Assembly: GCF_004765605.1 (NCBI RefSeq)
Contig: NZ_SRLC01000001.1
Location: 1 to 64,000 of the forward strand
Source: Hymenobacter aquaticus
Lineage (GTDB): Bacteria; Bacteroidota; Bacteroidia; Cytophagales; Hymenobacteraceae
Direction of reading: 5' to 3'
Length of the DNA: 64,000 nt
The position numbers were made by a program, and so were the translations under genes. Positions 32,839 to 41,939 of this stretch are shown here, one piece after another. Under the pieces are notes generated by a model. That model saw only the letters and a list, made by a program, of their open reading frames with translations, did no database searches and was not told the origin of the DNA. How positions within the stretch are numbered: position 1 is the first letter of the stretch; every line of letters starts with the position of its first letter.

Positions 32839-33948
32839 TTAGTCGGGCAGCTCGCTGATGTCGCGCGGTTCGCGGCGGGGCTGCGCGTTCTGCTCGTGGC
32901 GGAACCGGGAGGAGGAGGGATACGCCAGCCGGCGCACCCGGTTGATGCTGCCCAGGGGCTGGTGGGCCGGCAGGCAGTGGAACGGACTGAATGAAAGTAC
33001 GTCGTCGCCGAACACGCGGCGGGCCGGGCTGTAGCTTTCCTGCGCAGTAATAACCAGGCGGCCGATGGGCTGGAACGGGCTGTCGGCCGCGGGCCACTCC
33101 ACCGAGCCGTCCTCCACGGGCATGGTGTCGAGGTTGGTGCAGAGCTGGGCGCGCAGCTCGTATTCGGCCCCCTGCTCCCGGAAAAACGCGCCCAGAATAT
33201 CCCGCCAAGCCGAATCGGCCTCGATGGACTGCACCTGTCCGGTGAGGGCGCGCACATTCTCCGAGAGCGGGGCCACGCTGATTTTGGCCAGGTAGTCGCC
33301 GTAGCGGAAGGTCCCCATTGAATGGAAGGTCTCGCCCAGAATATGATTTTGGGGCTGGTCCAGACCCAGGGGCAGCAAATCCTTCTGCACGCCCACTGCC
33401 GCCAGGCCTTTGTGCACGGCCTGCCCCACCACGGAAGCCACCGTCCGCACCTCCTCGGGCAGACCGGCCGTTTTCTCCGCCTTCAGCACGGCATCGTGGT
33501 ACTGCTGAACGGTACCGGTTGCAATGGCCGGGTGGTTTACCAGCAGCCAGTCCTGGGTCAGGGCATCCAGGTCTTCGGGGCCCAGCTTGGGGCCCGGCAC
33601 ATTGAGCACCTTGAGGGCAAAGCCCCGGAAGCCGCTCACCTTATCGGGCAGCAGCTGGCCCGCCGCCGTGGATAGACGGATGATAACCGGATAGGTGCCC
33701 GGCAAGGCAAACAAACCCTGCGCCAGGTGGGGCGGCAGGTCGGCCGGGATGTGCAGCTCGCCCCGCACAATGGCGTGGCTCTTGGCGTGGGCGTCGCGGT
33801 TGGCGTGGCGGTGCTGGTCGAACTGGCTTTGGGCCATGCGCCTCATGGCGGCCACGGTTTCTTCCATCAGCTGCTGCTCGTTGGGCTGCGGCTGCTCAAT
33901 GGCCGGCGAAAAGGGAACGTAGGGAAGGGAGGCGAAGTCAGCACGCAT
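32839..33948 (-). CDS. Catalase-family heme protein (short, SrpA-like)
   Basis: 369 residues, shorter than true catalases (about 480). The distal His region reads HAKSHAIVRGELHIPADLP and the following strand YPVIIRLSTAAGQLLPDKVSGFRGFALKV matches the catalase core. The proximal side is less standard: ESYSPARRVFGDDVLSFSPF. QPLGSINRVRRLAYPSSSRFRHEQN near the C-terminus is family-like. No signal peptide. Members of this group can have catalase or weak peroxidase activity; which one applies is not visible. Confidence 0.8.
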   Translation of the reverse strand: MRADFASLPYVPFSPAIEQPQPNEQQLMEETVAAMRRMAQSQFDQHRHANRDAHAKSHAIVRGELHIPADLPPHLAQGLFALPGTYPVIIRLSTAAGQLLPDKVSGFRGFALKVLNVPGPKLGPEDLDALTQDWLLVNHPAIATGTVQQYHDAVLKAEKTAGLPEEVRTVASVVGQAVHKGLAAVGVQKDLLPLGLDQPQNHILGETFHSMGTFRYGDYLAKISVAPLSENVRALTGQVQSIEADSAWRDILGAFFREQGAEYELRAQLCTNLDTMPVEDGSVEWPAADSPFQPIGRLVITAQESYSPARRVFGDDVLSFSPFHCLPAHQPLGSINRVRRLAYPSSSRFRHEQNAQPRREPRDISELPD

Positions 33949-34181
33949 ACACGTCGGGTAAAGTCAGGGAAGGAAAAATCGGAGTAGGGCCGGGCTGAGG
34001 GGACGTGCATCGACGTCTCAGCCGAATAGTGCAACGACTGAACAGTAAGGAGAGTTGAGCGGGCAACTTTAAAACATGCAGAATAGTATATAAATTATAT
34101 AAAAACGGTTTTACGCCGCCCCTCGGGGGACGTGCCGTGCTGCGTGGCTCTCAGTTTCTCCCTGCTTTAGCTCCCTGCCTC

Positions 34182-35231
34182 ATGCAACCACACCTACTTC
34201 TTGTCGCCGGGCTGCTGGTGGCGTTCAGCCTGAGCGGCTGCGGCTCCAAAACCGAATCGGCAGCCCCGGCCCCCGCGCCGCCCGTCCCGGTTGTTGCCCG
34301 ACCCGTTCAGAGCCTGGCGCAGAGCCGGACGGTAGCCGTGAGCGGGGCCCTCGAAGCCGATAAAACCGTGGAAGTAGGATTTCTGATTGGGGGGCGGGTA
34401 AGCCAGGTCAGCGTGGAAGAAGGCGGGCGGGTGCGCGCCGGGCAGGTGCTGGCCAGCCTTGACGTGGGCAGCTACCGGTACGCGCTGGGCGCGGCCAATG
34501 CCACGCTGGCCCGGGCCCAGGACGAGTACGGACGGCTCAAGCTCATGTTTGACCGCGGCAGCCTCACGGCCAGCGACCTGGAAGCGGCTGCCACGGCCGT
34601 GGCCCAGGCCCGCGCCCAGCAGCAGCAGGCCGCCAAAAACGTGCGCGACGGGCAGGTGCTGGCCCCCATTTCGGGCCGCCTGGCCCGGCGCGGTACCGAC
34701 CCCGGCGAAATTGTGGGGCCGGGCACCCCGCAGTTTACCATCGTCAGCGAGGGGCCGATTCTGATGCGGGCCGCCGTACCCGAGGCCGAGGTCAGTGAGC
34801 TGCGGCCCGGCCTGCGCACCCGCGTTACGGTGCCGGCCCTGGACTCCACGTTCACGGGCACCATTGAGGCGGTGGGTACGGTGGCCGACCCGGCCTCCCG
34901 CACCTACGCGGTGAAAATTACCCTGCCCAACCCCGGCGGGCGGCTGCGCCCGGGCATGGTGGCCGAAGCGGCCATTGCCACCACCCAGAAAGTTCAGGTG
35001 CTGTCGGTGCCCGGGGAGGCCATTGTGCGGGATGCCGATCAGCTGACGTACGTGTACGTGGCGGACGCGCAGCGCCGGCAAGCCTACCGGCAGCGGGTGC
35101 AGGTGGGCGGCGTAACCGACCAGGGTGTGCAGCTTACGGCCGGCGTGCGCGCGGGCCAGCTGGTGGTAGTGGGCGGGCAGCAGCGCCTGCGCGACGGGGC
35201 ATCCATTCACCTTACTTCCCCGGCCCAATGA
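34182..35231 (+). CDS. RND efflux periplasmic adaptor (membrane-fusion lipoprotein)
   Basis: 349 residues from the ATG at 34182; a lipobox FSLSGC places the lipid Cys at 20. The split biotinyl-lipoyl domain (VGFLIGGRVSQVSVEEGGRVRAG and later GQVLAPISGRLARR) encloses a short helical hairpin, then beta-barrel parts (AAVPEAEVSELRPGLRTRVTV). The permease start overlaps its stop as ATGA at 35228-35231, so the two are translationally coupled. First gene of a three-gene efflux operon with no regulator beside it. Confidence 0.92.
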   Translation: MQPHLLLVAGLLVAFSLSGCGSKTESAAPAPAPPVPVVARPVQSLAQSRTVAVSGALEADKTVEVGFLIGGRVSQVSVEEGGRVRAGQVLASLDVGSYRYALGAANATLARAQDEYGRLKLMFDRGSLTASDLEAAATAVAQARAQQQQAAKNVRDGQVLAPISGRLARRGTDPGEIVGPGTPQFTIVSEGPILMRAAVPEAEVSELRPGLRTRVTVPALDSTFTGTIEAVGTVADPASRTYAVKITLPNPGGRLRPGMVAEAAIATTQKVQVLSVPGEAIVRDADQLTYVYVADAQRRQAYRQRVQVGGVTDQGVQLTAGVRAGQLVVVGGQQRLRDGASIHLTSPAQ

Positions 35232-38200
35232 ACCTCGTGAAATCCTCCCTGCGCTACCCGCAGGTGACGCTGGCCGTGCTGCTCATGGCCTTTCTGGCCG
35301 GGATATACTCCCTGCTGACCATGCCCCGCCGCGAGGACCCCAAGATTACCATCCGGGTGGGGTTGGTGGTGGCCTATTTCCCCGGCGCTACGGCCGAGCA
35401 GGTGGAGGCCCAGGTAACCCAGAAGCTGGAGGAATATCTGTTCCGCTTCTCGGAGGTGCGCAAGGAGAAAACCTACTCCACCACCCGCGACGGACAGGTA
35501 ATCATCAACGTGGAGCTGAACGAGAACGTGGCCCGGCCCGACGAGTTCTGGTCGAAGCTGCGCCACGAGCTGAACGTGGCCAAGGCCGTGGACCTGCCCC
35601 CGGGCGTGCGCGGGCCGGTGGTGAACACCGACTTCGGCGACACGGTGGCTATGCTCATCGCCGTGGAATCGGACCGGCTGTCGTACGGTGACCTGCGGGC
35701 GGCCCTGCGCCGGCTGGAGGACCAGCTGCGCACGGTGAAGGGCATTTCCAAAATTAAGCGTTACGGTGAGCAGCCCGAGCAGATTTACCTGACGGCCAAC
35801 TCCGAGCGCCTAGCCCAGTACGGGCTCAAGCTCCCCCAAGTGGTGCAGGTGCTACAGTCCCAGAACAGCATCAGCGCCACCGGCAACGTGAAAGTGGGCT
35901 CCGCCGACGTGCCCCTGCACACCTCCGGCTACTTCAGCTCCGAGCAGCAGATTGCCAACCAGATTATCGGTTCCGCGCCTACGGGGCAGGTTATCCGGGT
36001 GGGCGACGTGGCCGCCGTCACGCGCCGCTACGCCGAGCCCACGGCCCTGATCCGGGTGGACGGCCGCCGGGCCCTGCTGCTGTCGGTGGAGATGCTCGAG
36101 GGCAACAACATTGTGGATTTCGGCGAGGCCATTCAGGCCAAGCTGGCGGAAAGCCGGCCGCTGCTGCCCGCCGATCTGCGCGTGCACACCATCGTCGATC
36201 AGCCCGAGCTGGTGGACCACAGCATCAGCCACTTCATCCGGGAGTTTTTCCTGGCCATTGTGGCTGTAGTGGTGGTGTGCATGCTGCTGCTGCCCTTCAG
36301 CATTGCCTCGGTGGCGGCCATGGCCATTCCCGTAACGGTGGCCGTCACGTTTGCCGTGATGAACCTGATGGGCATCGAGCTGCACCAGGTGTCGCTGGCG
36401 GCGCTCATCGTGGTACTGGGCATGGTAGTGGACGACGCCATCGTGATTGCCGACAACTACGTGGAACTGCTGGACGAGGGCATGGACCGCTGGGAAGCAG
36501 CTTGGCGCAGCGCCAGCAACCTGGTCATTCCGGTGCTCACGGCCACGCTCACCATCATTGCCTCTTTTCTGCCGATGGTGCTGCTCACCGGCTCGGTGGG
36601 CGAGTTTATCCGGGCCCTGCCCGTGACCATTGCCGTGGCCCTGGCCAGCTCGTTCGTGGTGGCCATGCTCCTGACGCCCATTCTGTGCTACACCTTTATA
36701 AAGAAGGGCCTGCACGCGGTGGCACCCGGAACGGCACCCGCGACTGCGCCTGACGGGGAAGCGCCGGCTCCTAAGAAAAAGAAGTTCTCGCTGCTGGATC
36801 TGATGCAGGCCGGCTACGACCGGCTGCTGACCCTGTGCATGCGCCTGCCGGGCCTGACCATTGGGGTGGGGGTGCTGTCCATTGTGGCCGGGGTGCTGCT
36901 GTACCGGACCGTGAAGCAACGGTTTTTTCCGGCGGCCGAGCGCAACCAGTTTGCGGTAGAAATCTGGATGCCGATGGGCACCCGGCTGGAAACCACCGAC
37001 CAAGCCGTGCGCGCCGTGGAGCAGGAGCTGCGCCGCGACAAGCGCGTGACCGACGTGGCCAGCTTCACCGGCACCAGCGCCCCCCGGTTCTACTACAACT
37101 TCAGCCCCGAGCCCCCGGCCAGCAACTACGGCCAACTGCTGGTCAATACCCACTCGGAGGAGGAAACCACCGAGCTGGCCGCGGCCCTGAGCCGGCGCAT
37201 TGACGCGCTGGTGCCCAACGGCCGCCCCCAGGTGAAGCTCATGCAGCAGGGCTCGCCCACGAAAGCCCCGGTGGAAGTGCGCCTGATCGGCGACGATTTA
37301 CCCCAGCTCAAGCAGCTGGGCGAGCAGGTGCAGGCCATCATCCGCCAGAGTGCGGGCAGCTACCTGGTGCGCACCGACTTTGAAAACGACTACTACGGCC
37401 TGACGGTGCGGCTGCGGCCCGAGGCCAACCGCCTGGGCTTCACTACCGGCAGCATCGCCCAAACCATCGGAACGGGCTTTGCCGGCGCGCCGGTATCCAC
37501 CTGGTACGAGGGCGACACGCCCCTGAGCGTGGTGCTGCGGCTGGACTCCACCCAGCGCGCCGGCTTCCAGAACCTGGCCAACACCTACATCACCTCGCCC
37601 GCCACCGGGGCCCGCGTGCCGTTGCGGCAGGTGGCCGACCTGGTGCCGCAGTGGCAAACCGGCCGCCTCATGCACCGCAACGGCGTGCGCACGCTCACGG
37701 TGCAGAGCGAAACCACCGGCGACGTGCTGCCCTCCCAGCTGCTCAAGGAAATTCAGCCCAAGATTGCCGCCCTGCGGCTGCCGCCCGGCTACCGCGTGGA
37801 GTACGGGGGCGAAGTGGAAAACCAGAAAACCACCTTCGCCCAGATGATGATGGCCCTGGGCGTGAGCATGGTGCTCATCTTCCTGATCCTGCTTTTCCAG
37901 TTCCGCAACCTCAAGGAAACCCTGCTGGTGATGGCCAGCATTCCGCTGAGCTTGTTCGGGGCCATTCTGGGGCTGGTGGTTACCCACAATCCCTTCGGGT
38001 TTACGGCCTTTCTGGGGCTGATCAGCCTGTCGGGCATCGTGGTGCGCAATTCTATTATTCTGGTTGATTTTGCCAATGAGCTGATTGTCAAGCAGGGCAT
38101 GAGTATACCGGAGGCGGCCATGGAAGCGGGCAAGCGCCGGCTACGGCCCATCTTCCTCACCACCATGGCCGCTGCCATCGGGGTGCTGCCCATGATTCTG

Positions 38201-38401
38201 TCGGGCTCACCCATGTGGAGCCCGCTGGCCAGCGTCATTGCCGTGGGCCTCATCTTCTCCATGTTCATGGCCCTGCTCGTGACGCCGGTGCTGTTTTCAC
38301 GGGTGGTGAAGCCCCAGGACAAGCTCGTTTCGGTGGAAGGCGACGGGCCGCTGCCTACCGCGCCCCTGCCCGCGCATCCTGCCACCTTACACGCCTCCTG
38401 A
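35228..38401 (+). CDS. RND efflux transporter permease (AcrB/MMPL type)
   Basis: 1057 residues, normal for HAE1-type RND pumps. First helix at about 12-30, two large periplasmic loops, and the helix-4 proton-relay motif VLGMVVDDAIVIADN near residue 400 with the paired Asp residues. VGLIFSMFMALLVTPVLFSR closes the last helices. An unusual Ala/Pro/Lys-rich cytoplasmic insert (APATAPDGEAPAPKKKKFS) lies near residue 505. With the adaptor before it and the TolC-like protein after it, it forms a tripartite pump; substrates are unknown. Confidence 0.95.
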   Translation: MNLVKSSLRYPQVTLAVLLMAFLAGIYSLLTMPRREDPKITIRVGLVVAYFPGATAEQVEAQVTQKLEEYLFRFSEVRKEKTYSTTRDGQVIINVELNENVARPDEFWSKLRHELNVAKAVDLPPGVRGPVVNTDFGDTVAMLIAVESDRLSYGDLRAALRRLEDQLRTVKGISKIKRYGEQPEQIYLTANSERLAQYGLKLPQVVQVLQSQNSISATGNVKVGSADVPLHTSGYFSSEQQIANQIIGSAPTGQVIRVGDVAAVTRRYAEPTALIRVDGRRALLLSVEMLEGNNIVDFGEAIQAKLAESRPLLPADLRVHTIVDQPELVDHSISHFIREFFLAIVAVVVVCMLLLPFSIASVAAMAIPVTVAVTFAVMNLMGIELHQVSLAALIVVLGMVVDDAIVIADNYVELLDEGMDRWEAAWRSASNLVIPVLTATLTIIASFLPMVLLTGSVGEFIRALPVTIAVALASSFVVAMLLTPILCYTFIKKGLHAVAPGTAPATAPDGEAPAPKKKKFSLLDLMQAGYDRLLTLCMRLPGLTIGVGVLSIVAGVLLYRTVKQRFFPAAERNQFAVEIWMPMGTRLETTDQAVRAVEQELRRDKRVTDVASFTGTSAPRFYYNFSPEPPASNYGQLLVNTHSEEETTELAAALSRRIDALVPNGRPQVKLMQQGSPTKAPVEVRLIGDDLPQLKQLGEQVQAIIRQSAGSYLVRTDFENDYYGLTVRLRPEANRLGFTTGSIAQTIGTGFAGAPVSTWYEGDTPLSVVLRLDSTQRAGFQNLANTYITSPATGARVPLRQVADLVPQWQTGRLMHRNGVRTLTVQSETTGDVLPSQLLKEIQPKIAALRLPPGYRVEYGGEVENQKTTFAQMMMALGVSMVLIFLILLFQFRNLKETLLVMASIPLSLFGAILGLVVTHNPFGFTAFLGLISLSGIVVRNSIILVDFANELIVKQGMSIPEAAMEAGKRRLRPIFLTTMAAAIGVLPMILSGSPMWSPLASVIAVGLIFSMFMALLVTPVLFSRVVKPQDKLVSVEGDGPLPTAPLPAHPATLHAS

Positions 38402-38403
38402 CC

Positions 38404-39792
38404 ATGCGCCGACTTCCCCTACTGTATTCCCGACTGCGCCGGGTGGCCGCGCTGCTGCTGGCCGCCGGCTGCCTGGGCCAGCCCGCGCAGGCGCAGCAAC
38501 CTGCCCCGGCTGCCCCGACTTCGGCTGCTGCCCGCACCATCTCGCTGGAAGAGGCCACCACGCTGGCCCTCACCCAAAACCGCCGCCTCGCTATTGCCCG
38601 CGAGCAGGTGGCGGAGGCGCAGTATAAGGAGGCGGAGGTGCACGCCAAGCGCTTTCCCAAGCTCACGGCCCTGGCCAACGCCGGCTACAACACCAATAAG
38701 CTCGACATTACCGTGCCGCGCGGGTCGCTGGGCGTGTACCCGGCCACCGGCCCCATTCCCGCCGCCGACATTCCCATCAGCGAAGGCAGCCACACCCTGG
38801 TGCTGGGCACGGTGCAGGCCGCCCAGCCGCTGACGCAGCTGCTGAAAATCCGGACCGGCGAGCAGGTGGCCCGGCAGGAGGTGGCCCTGGCCCGCACCAG
38901 CGTGCGCCAGGCCGAGTGGCAGGTGCGCCAGGGCGTGGAGAAGCTGTACTACGGCCTGCTCATTGCCCAGCAGCAGCAGCAACAGGCCGAGCTAAGTCTG
39001 CAGGCCGCCCGCAAGCAGCGCTACGACGTGGAAAGTGCCCAACTGGCCGGTAAGGCCCTGCCCGCCCAGGTGCTGGGGGCCGAGGCCAACATTGCCGACC
39101 AGGAGCAGAAGCTGCTGGCCGTGCAGAATCAGCGGGCCGACTACGCCGCCGACCTCAACCTTCTGCTGGGTTTGCCGGCCGATACGCCGCTGCAGCTGCT
39201 CCCGCCCCCCAGCCCGGAGGAAGCCCTGCAGCCCCTGCAAACCTACCTCAGCCGGGCCGATACCGCCAACCTCACCAACCGGCAAGCGGCCCAGACCCGG
39301 GAAAAAGCCGCCCTGGGTGTGAAGGCTGCCCGCCAGCAGTACCTGCCCGACGTGTCGCTCACGGCCAACTACATCCGTATTCAGGGCTCCCCCATTCTGC
39401 CCCGCAACAGCCTGCTGGTGGGCGGGCTGCTGAACTGGAACATCTACGACTTTGGCGAGCGGCAGGCAGTGGTGGAGCAGCGCAAGTCGCAGCAGCGGCA
39501 GGCCCGGGAAAATGAGTTGTATACCCGCGAGGAAGTAGCCGGCGCGGTGCAGAAAGCCTACCGTCAGCTCGGCCAGGCCGCCGCCCTGGTCGCCGCCGCC
39601 CGCAAAGCCACTGACCTACGCGCCGCCGAATTAAAGATCAAGCAGGATGCCCTGGCCGCCGGCAAGGTGCTGCCCGTGGAAGTGCTCAGCACCCAGGCCA
39701 CCCTCGCCAAAGCCCAGGCTGACTTGCTTGCGGCGCAGCTAAACCACCGCCTGGCCCTCTCGGAGCTGCTGCACGTAAGCGGCCAGCAGTAG
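38404..39792 (+). CDS. TolC-family outer-membrane efflux protein
   Basis: 462 residues from the ATG 2 bases after the permease stop. A signal peptide ends near residue 31 (CLGQPAQAQQ). Two repeated OEP domains, rich in long Ala/Gln/Leu coiled-coil helices, are evident: ISLEEATTLALTQNRRLAIAREQVAEAQ begins the first and KAALGVKAARQQYLPDVSLTA the second. A run of Gln (AQQQQQQAEL) lies near residue 195. Outer-membrane channel of the efflux system encoded upstream. Confidence 0.92.
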   Translation: MRRLPLLYSRLRRVAALLLAAGCLGQPAQAQQPAPAAPTSAAARTISLEEATTLALTQNRRLAIAREQVAEAQYKEAEVHAKRFPKLTALANAGYNTNKLDITVPRGSLGVYPATGPIPAADIPISEGSHTLVLGTVQAAQPLTQLLKIRTGEQVARQEVALARTSVRQAEWQVRQGVEKLYYGLLIAQQQQQQAELSLQAARKQRYDVESAQLAGKALPAQVLGAEANIADQEQKLLAVQNQRADYAADLNLLLGLPADTPLQLLPPPSPEEALQPLQTYLSRADTANLTNRQAAQTREKAALGVKAARQQYLPDVSLTANYIRIQGSPILPRNSLLVGGLLNWNIYDFGERQAVVEQRKSQQRQARENELYTREEVAGAVQKAYRQLGQAAALVAAARKATDLRAAELKIKQDALAAGKVLPVEVLSTQATLAKAQADLLAAQLNHRLALSELLHVSGQQ

Positions 39793-40109
39793 GCGGCGCG
39801 GGAAGCGGTTGAAAACCCGGCGTGGTGTTCTGCCGGGCCCAACCAGAAAATGTGTTTCCCCACTTGTCTTGCCGTACAGAGCCTCAGTGGACGTCTCCCT
39901 GCGGCAGTAAACCTGCTTCGCCCCTGATTTTTAGCTTCGGCTTATAATAAGGCTTACGTACATGCTAAGCCCAGTTGAAACCCGGTTCTTCGTGGTGAAT
40001 AGTTGTGCGGCAGGGGCAGCCAGACGAAAAAGCCTTCCGGCCATAGGCCGGAAGGCTTTTTAAAATTTAGGCAGGGGCAAGGCTTGCCCAAAGGCTTTTG
40101 GGTCAAACT
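39793..40109. other. Intergenic stretch between efflux operon and helicase gene
   Basis: 317 bases with no supported gene. It contains the bidirectional terminator at 40027-40061, annotated separately; the rest shows nothing recognisable. Confidence 0.6.
40027..40061. terminator. Strong bidirectional terminator
   Basis: 16-bp perfect stem, AAAAAGCCTTCCGGCC (40027-40042) and GGCCGGAAGGCTTTTT (40046-40061), with a 3-base loop. The A- and T-runs inside the stem let it act for both the efflux operon and the convergent helicase gene. Confidence 0.9.
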
Positions 40110-41717
40110 CTACTCCGCGCTGGGCGCGGGTGAGGCCTGCGGCGTGGCTTCAGTAGAGCCTTCGGGGCGCGGGCCCCGGCCACTGCGGTTGCGGCCACCC
40201 CGCTTGCGGCGTTTGGGCTTTTCTCCGTTTTCACCCTCCGCGCGGGGTTCCCGGGGCGGGCGGGCCTCGCCTTCGGGGCGCGGGGCGCGCGGTTCGCGCG
40301 CCGGCCGGGCTTCCCCTTCGGGGCGGGGCGGGCGCTGATACGGCACGGCCGGGGCCTGGCCCGCATCAATGGCCGCCAGCGCCGCCTGGGCATTGGCAAT
40401 CCGCTCTTTGTGGCGCGGGTCTTTCGGGTCGGCGTCGCGGCGGGGTGGGCGGCCACCTTCGCCGCGGGGCTGTCCGCCCTCGGGGCGCGGGCCCCGGCCC
40501 CCGCCGGAACGGCCGCCCCGTTCGGGCCGGCCGCCTATTTTGCCGCCCAGGCCGCTAAAGCGCTTGGGGTCAAACTCGGGCGCTTCGCCCAGGCCCAGGG
40601 CCTCGGTAATGTTCTGCTTCTCGATTTCGCGCTCGATCAGCTTTTCAATCTTCACCACGCGGTCCTGGTCCTGGTCGCTGATGAAGGTGATGGCCGTGCC
40701 CTTGGTGGCGGCTCTAGCGGTACGACCAATGCGGTGCACGTAGTCCTCGGCGGCGCGCGGAATATCATAATTGACCACGTGGCTCAGCGAGTCGATGTCG
40801 ATGCCGCGGCTGAGCACGTCGGTGGCCACCAGAATGGGGAACTGCTTGTTCTTGAACTCGCGCATGATCTGCTCGCGCTCCTCCTGGGTCCGGTCCGAGC
40901 TGATGCCCTGGGCCACGTAGCCCAGCTTGTTGATGGCCCGCACGATGCCGGCCACGGCCGCTTTCTGGCTCGTAAACAGCACCATGCTCTGCACTTCCTG
41001 GGTTTTGAGCAGGTGCTCGAGCAAATAGATCTTCTGGCGGTCGAAGGCCATGTAGAACTGCTGGTCGATGCCGGCGGCGGGCTTGGATACGGCCAAGCGG
41101 ATTTCCTCGGGCTCGTTGAGAATCTGCTTCGAGAAGTCCCGGATTTTGTTGGGCATGGTGGCCGAGAACAAGAGCGTCTGCCGCTGCTTGGGCAGCTGGC
41201 GCACGATGTTCAGAATGTCGTCCGAGAAGCCCATGTCCATCATCTTGTCGGCCTCGTCGAGCACCAGGTACTTGATCTGGTCAAACTTGACGTAGCCCAT
41301 CTGCAAATGCGCAATCAGGCGGCCGGGGGTGGCAATGATGATGTCGGCCCCGCTGGTCAGGGCGCGCTTCTGCTGCTCCCAGTTCTCGCTTTTGCCGCCG
41401 CCGTAGATGGCAATGCTGCTGGCCTCGACGAAGTAGCCGAAGCCCGTCACCTGCTCGTCGATCTGGGTGGCCAGCTCGCGCGTGGGCACCAGAATCAGGG
41501 TGGAGGTATTGCCGTGCTTGGCGTGGGAAATCTTATCGAGCAGGGGCAGCAGGTAGGCGGCCGTTTTGCCGGTGCCGGTCTGGGCGCAGGCAATCAGGTC
41601 TTTGCCTTCGATAATTTTGGGAATGGCCTGCTCCTGAATGGGCGTGGCGTTCAGGTAATTCATGGCATCTACACCGGCCAGCAGGTCGTCGTGCAGATTG
41701 AAATCAGTAAACTTCAA
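40110..41717 (-). CDS. DEAD-box RNA helicase (RhlE-like) with Arg/Gly/Pro-rich tail
   Basis: 535 residues from a TTG start. Motifs in order: Q motif NATPIQEQAIPKI, motif I AQTGTGKT (45-52), PTRELATQ, TPGRL, motif II VLDEADKM near 152, SAT near 186, ARGID-equivalent SRGIDID and motif VI HRIGRTARAA. From about residue 380 the tail is low complexity: RGG-like stretches (GGRSGGGRGPRPEGG) then PRPEGEARP/REPRA repeats and a basic KPKRRKRGGRNRSG. Such tails bind RNA non-specifically; the enzyme probably acts in RNA unwinding or ribosome assembly. Confidence 0.93.
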   Translation of the reverse strand: MKFTDFNLHDDLLAGVDAMNYLNATPIQEQAIPKIIEGKDLIACAQTGTGKTAAYLLPLLDKISHAKHGNTSTLILVPTRELATQIDEQVTGFGYFVEASSIAIYGGGKSENWEQQKRALTSGADIIIATPGRLIAHLQMGYVKFDQIKYLVLDEADKMMDMGFSDDILNIVRQLPKQRQTLLFSATMPNKIRDFSKQILNEPEEIRLAVSKPAAGIDQQFYMAFDRQKIYLLEHLLKTQEVQSMVLFTSQKAAVAGIVRAINKLGYVAQGISSDRTQEEREQIMREFKNKQFPILVATDVLSRGIDIDSLSHVVNYDIPRAAEDYVHRIGRTARAATKGTAITFISDQDQDRVVKIEKLIEREIEKQNITEALGLGEAPEFDPKRFSGLGGKIGGRPERGGRSGGGRGPRPEGGQPRGEGGRPPRRDADPKDPRHKERIANAQAALAAIDAGQAPAVPYQRPPRPEGEARPAREPRAPRPEGEARPPREPRAEGENGEKPKRRKRGGRNRSGRGPRPEGSTEATPQASPAPSAE

Positions 41718-41856
41718 GGTTCAGCGTGAGTATAGTGAGAAAAGGCTGACCCTGTTTTTCGGCCAGCGAACCGCTTGATTTGGGAGTAAATATACAGGTT
41801 TTCCTAGCTGGGCTAGTGCGGCAGCGTTGGCCCCGCGTGCGGCCCCGAAAACCCGG

Positions 41857-41864
41857 TACCTTTG
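41857..41864 (+). promoter_or_regulatory. -7 box (TACCTTTG) for the CoA-transferase gene
   Basis: Perfect TAnnTTTG on the plus strand. The ATG at 41940 gives a leader of about 70 bases; the in-frame upstream codons at 41862 would overlap the box and cannot be translated from it. Confidence 0.55.
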
Positions 41865-41939
41865 GCGGCTGGTGCCCAACGTGCCCTCCAAGAGGACTGG
41901 CAGCACCGGTACACCGCTTTATTTAACGCTCAACACCCG

